From assembly GCA_003522805.1 (NCBI GenBank), contig DPIB01000182.1:1-7501 (forward strand): DNA of 7,501 nt, read 5' to 3'. The position numbers were made by a program, and so were the translations under genes. Positions 5,986 through 7,501 of this stretch are shown one piece after another. Under the pieces are notes generated by a model, which worked only from the letters and a program-made list of their open reading frames with translations, was not told the DNA's origin and searched no databases. Origin of the DNA: Fervidobacterium sp. (GTDB lineage: Bacteria > Thermotogota > Thermotogae > Thermotogales > Fervidobacteriaceae). Each line of letters begins with the position of its first letter. Positions within the stretch are counted from its first letter, which is position 1.

Positions 5986-6851
5986 ATTCAAAACACAAAG
6001 AAATCGAAGCAGTATTAGAAAAGAAAAGTGGTTATGAAAAGTACGGTAATGTTTATCTCTTTTGGTTAGTAGTTTTCTTTGTTGTTCCTGTATTAGTCAT
6101 CTTGGCTTACAGTTTCTTAACCAGAGATTATCAAGGCGGTGTAATTTTCAAGTTTTCTCTACAAGGTTACAAGGACATATTCAACATCAATTACTTAACC
6201 GTTTTCTTGCGTACTGTTGTGATTTCTCTCTTTGCAGCAGCAATATGTATTGCAATAGCAATTCCAGTCTCTTACTATATAGCATATAGTAGATTTAAGG
6301 ACTTTCTGTTACTACTCATCATCATACCTTTCTGGACAAATTCACTGATAAGAATATATGCTTGGATTTTCATACTAGGAAACAACGGTCTTGTAAATCA
6401 ATTTCTCATTAATTCAGGACTTGTAAATTCATATGTAAGATTCATCTACAACAACGGAGCAGTGCTTTTGATACTTGTTTACACATATCTTCCCTTTGCA
6501 ATATTGCCGTTGTTTTCCTCTATAGAAAGACTTGAAAATCAGCTATTCGAGGCTGCCATGGACCTGGGATGTACAAAAAGACAGGTATTTTTCAAAGTCT
6601 TGTTGCCTAATATAAAGCAAGGTATTGTTTCTGCATTTGTGTTTGTTTTTATTCCTTCACTGGGAACGTATGCCGTTCCTGAACTGGTTGGTGGGAAGAA
6701 TTCTCGTTTGATTGGTAATGAGATAGCTAGGCAGTTGAATATAGCTAAGAATTGGCCAGCTGCCGCTGCCATATCTTCGATCTTGCTTGTCCTAACAATT
6801 ATAGCTGTTATAGTCTTCATATATGGGGGCGAGAAACGTGAAGCCAGGTAG
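5982..6851 (+). CDS. potB: Spermidine/putrescine ABC transporter permease PotB
   Basis: PotB is one of the two inner-membrane permease subunits of the polyamine importer. The 289 residues contain six probable membrane segments (about 24-46, 74-102, 108-132, 161-181, 215-236, 260-281). The EAA loop, EAAMDLGCTKRQVFFKVLLP (190-209), is the coupling helix that contacts PotA. The N-terminal 20 residues are charged and cytoplasmic. The TTG start overlaps the potA stop (TTGA, 5982-5985), and the 3' end overlaps potC by 14 bases. A very tight potA-potB-potC order fits one transporter. Substrate choice among spermidine, putrescine or another cation lies with PotD, which is outside the window. Confidence 0.94.
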   Translation: MNSKHKEIEAVLEKKSGYEKYGNVYLFWLVVFFVVPVLVILAYSFLTRDYQGGVIFKFSLQGYKDIFNINYLTVFLRTVVISLFAAAICIAIAIPVSYYIAYSRFKDFLLLLIIIPFWTNSLIRIYAWIFILGNNGLVNQFLINSGLVNSYVRFIYNNGAVLLILVYTYLPFAILPLFSSIERLENQLFEAAMDLGCTKRQVFFKVLLPNIKQGIVSAFVFVFIPSLGTYAVPELVGGKNSRLIGNEIARQLNIAKNWPAAAAISSILLVLTIIAVIVFIYGGEKREAR

Positions 6852-7501
6852 ATTTACACGGATAATTACAGTACTAGCTATATTGTTTTTCTATCTACCT
6901 ATAGCAGTTGTTGTCGTCTTTTCCTTCAACTCTTCGAAATCACCTGAGTGGACAGGATTCAGTCTAAAATGGTATTACCAGTTATTTACCTCGTCTGGCC
7001 ATATTTGGAGGACTTTTCTTAATTCAGTCATAGTTGGTGTATCGGCAAGTGCTGTTTCTGTTGTCATAGGCACATTGGGGGCAATTTCTATGTATCTGGG
7101 ATCCAAGAAATTCAAACAAATGATGTGGATGACAACATATATACCATTTACAGTCCCCGACATAATAATTGGTGTATCTTTATTGATATTCTTTACTACA
7201 CTTCATATTAGATTAAGCCTTTTTACGATTTTCATAGCACACGTGACATTCAGTATACCCTACACTATGATGATCGTGTTAACAAGGCTACAAGATTTCG
7301 ATAAATCAGTTATTGAAGCTTCATACGACTTAGGCGCTACAAAACTCGTAGCTCTTAGAAAGGTTATTGTCCCTATTGCTATGCCTGGCATAATAGCAGC
7401 ATTTTTCATGGCATTTACCCTCTCAATTGACGATTTTGTTATAACGTTCTTCGTTGCAGGACCTAGTTCTACAACTTTACCACTTCAGATATTTTCCATG
7501 G
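6838..7501 (+). CDS. potC: Spermidine/putrescine ABC transporter permease PotC (partial)
   Basis: This is the second permease subunit, cut by the window end after 221 of roughly 260 residues. The reading begins MKPGRFTRIITVLAILFFYL, with a first membrane segment at about 8-30. The EAA loop is EASYDLGATKLVALRKVIVP (160-179), followed by AMPGI. The late motif LSIDDFVITFF (195-205) then GPSSTTLPLQIFSM is characteristic of PotC. GTG 6838 is preferred because a G-rich stretch (6825-6829) sits eight bases ahead. ATG 6823 is in frame and would add five residues, but has no binding site. The start lies inside potB, overlapping it by 14 bases. Downstream potD is expected but unseen. Confidence 0.93.
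   Translation, partial: MKPGRFTRIITVLAILFFYLPIAVVVVFSFNSSKSPEWTGFSLKWYYQLFTSSGHIWRTFLNSVIVGVSASAVSVVIGTLGAISMYLGSKKFKQMMWMTTYIPFTVPDIIIGVSLLIFFTTLHIRLSLFTIFIAHVTFSIPYTMMIVLTRLQDFDKSVIEASYDLGATKLVALRKVIVPIAMPGIIAAFFMAFTLSIDDFVITFFVAGPSSTTLPLQIFSM

Noticed and set aside
1..7501. CRISPR array, toxin-antitoxin pair or defence system
   Set aside because: No regular spaced repeats and no matching protein motifs are present; the window is mostly housekeeping and transport genes.

Overview
The window looks like chromosomal DNA from an AT-rich, probably thermophilic bacterium. Thermotogales, and perhaps Fervidobacterium or a close relative, is my best guess. It rests on the obg-nadD-dus gene order, the frequent TTG starts behind strong Shine-Dalgarno sites, and the style of the TnpB remnant. 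It is an inference, because no species marker is present.

Layout. Positions 1-517 hold the wreck of an IS200/IS605-type tnpB (orfB) gene on the minus strand. It carries at least three frameshifts, its first residues are missing, and a 17-bp perfect-to-wobble hairpin lies next to it. A sigma-70 type promoter (584-612) then drives two tandem tRNA genes, tRNA-Met(CAU) and tRNA-Thr(CGU), which end at a rho-independent terminator (861-889). An extended -10 promoter (954-962) starts a long plus-strand gene run that continues past the window edge: obg GTPase, nadD, a tRNA-dihydrouridine synthase, a histidine-phosphatase (phosphoglycerate mutase-like) protein, an unrecognised 71-residue membrane protein, and then potA, potB and the first 221 residues of potC.

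How the genes work together. The first four genes are housekeeping functions: ribosome assembly (Obg), NAD synthesis (NadD), tRNA modification (Dus) and a phosphatase or mutase. They overlap one another by 4 to about 50 bases, so they are almost certainly translated from one message. The pot genes encode the ATPase and two permeases of a spermidine/putrescine-type ABC importer. The substrate-binding protein PotD would be expected just downstream. No terminator is visible between obg and the window end, so read-through from the housekeeping genes into pot is possible. A weak promoter in the 67-base gap before potA cannot be excluded.

I see no CRISPR array, no defence island and no clearly new multi-gene system. 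The points most worth a second look are the C at position 55 of both tRNAs (where U, normally modified to pseudouridine, is near universal), the small membrane protein in front of potA, the tnpB remnant with its hairpin, and a 13-base repeat that duplicates the potA start region.
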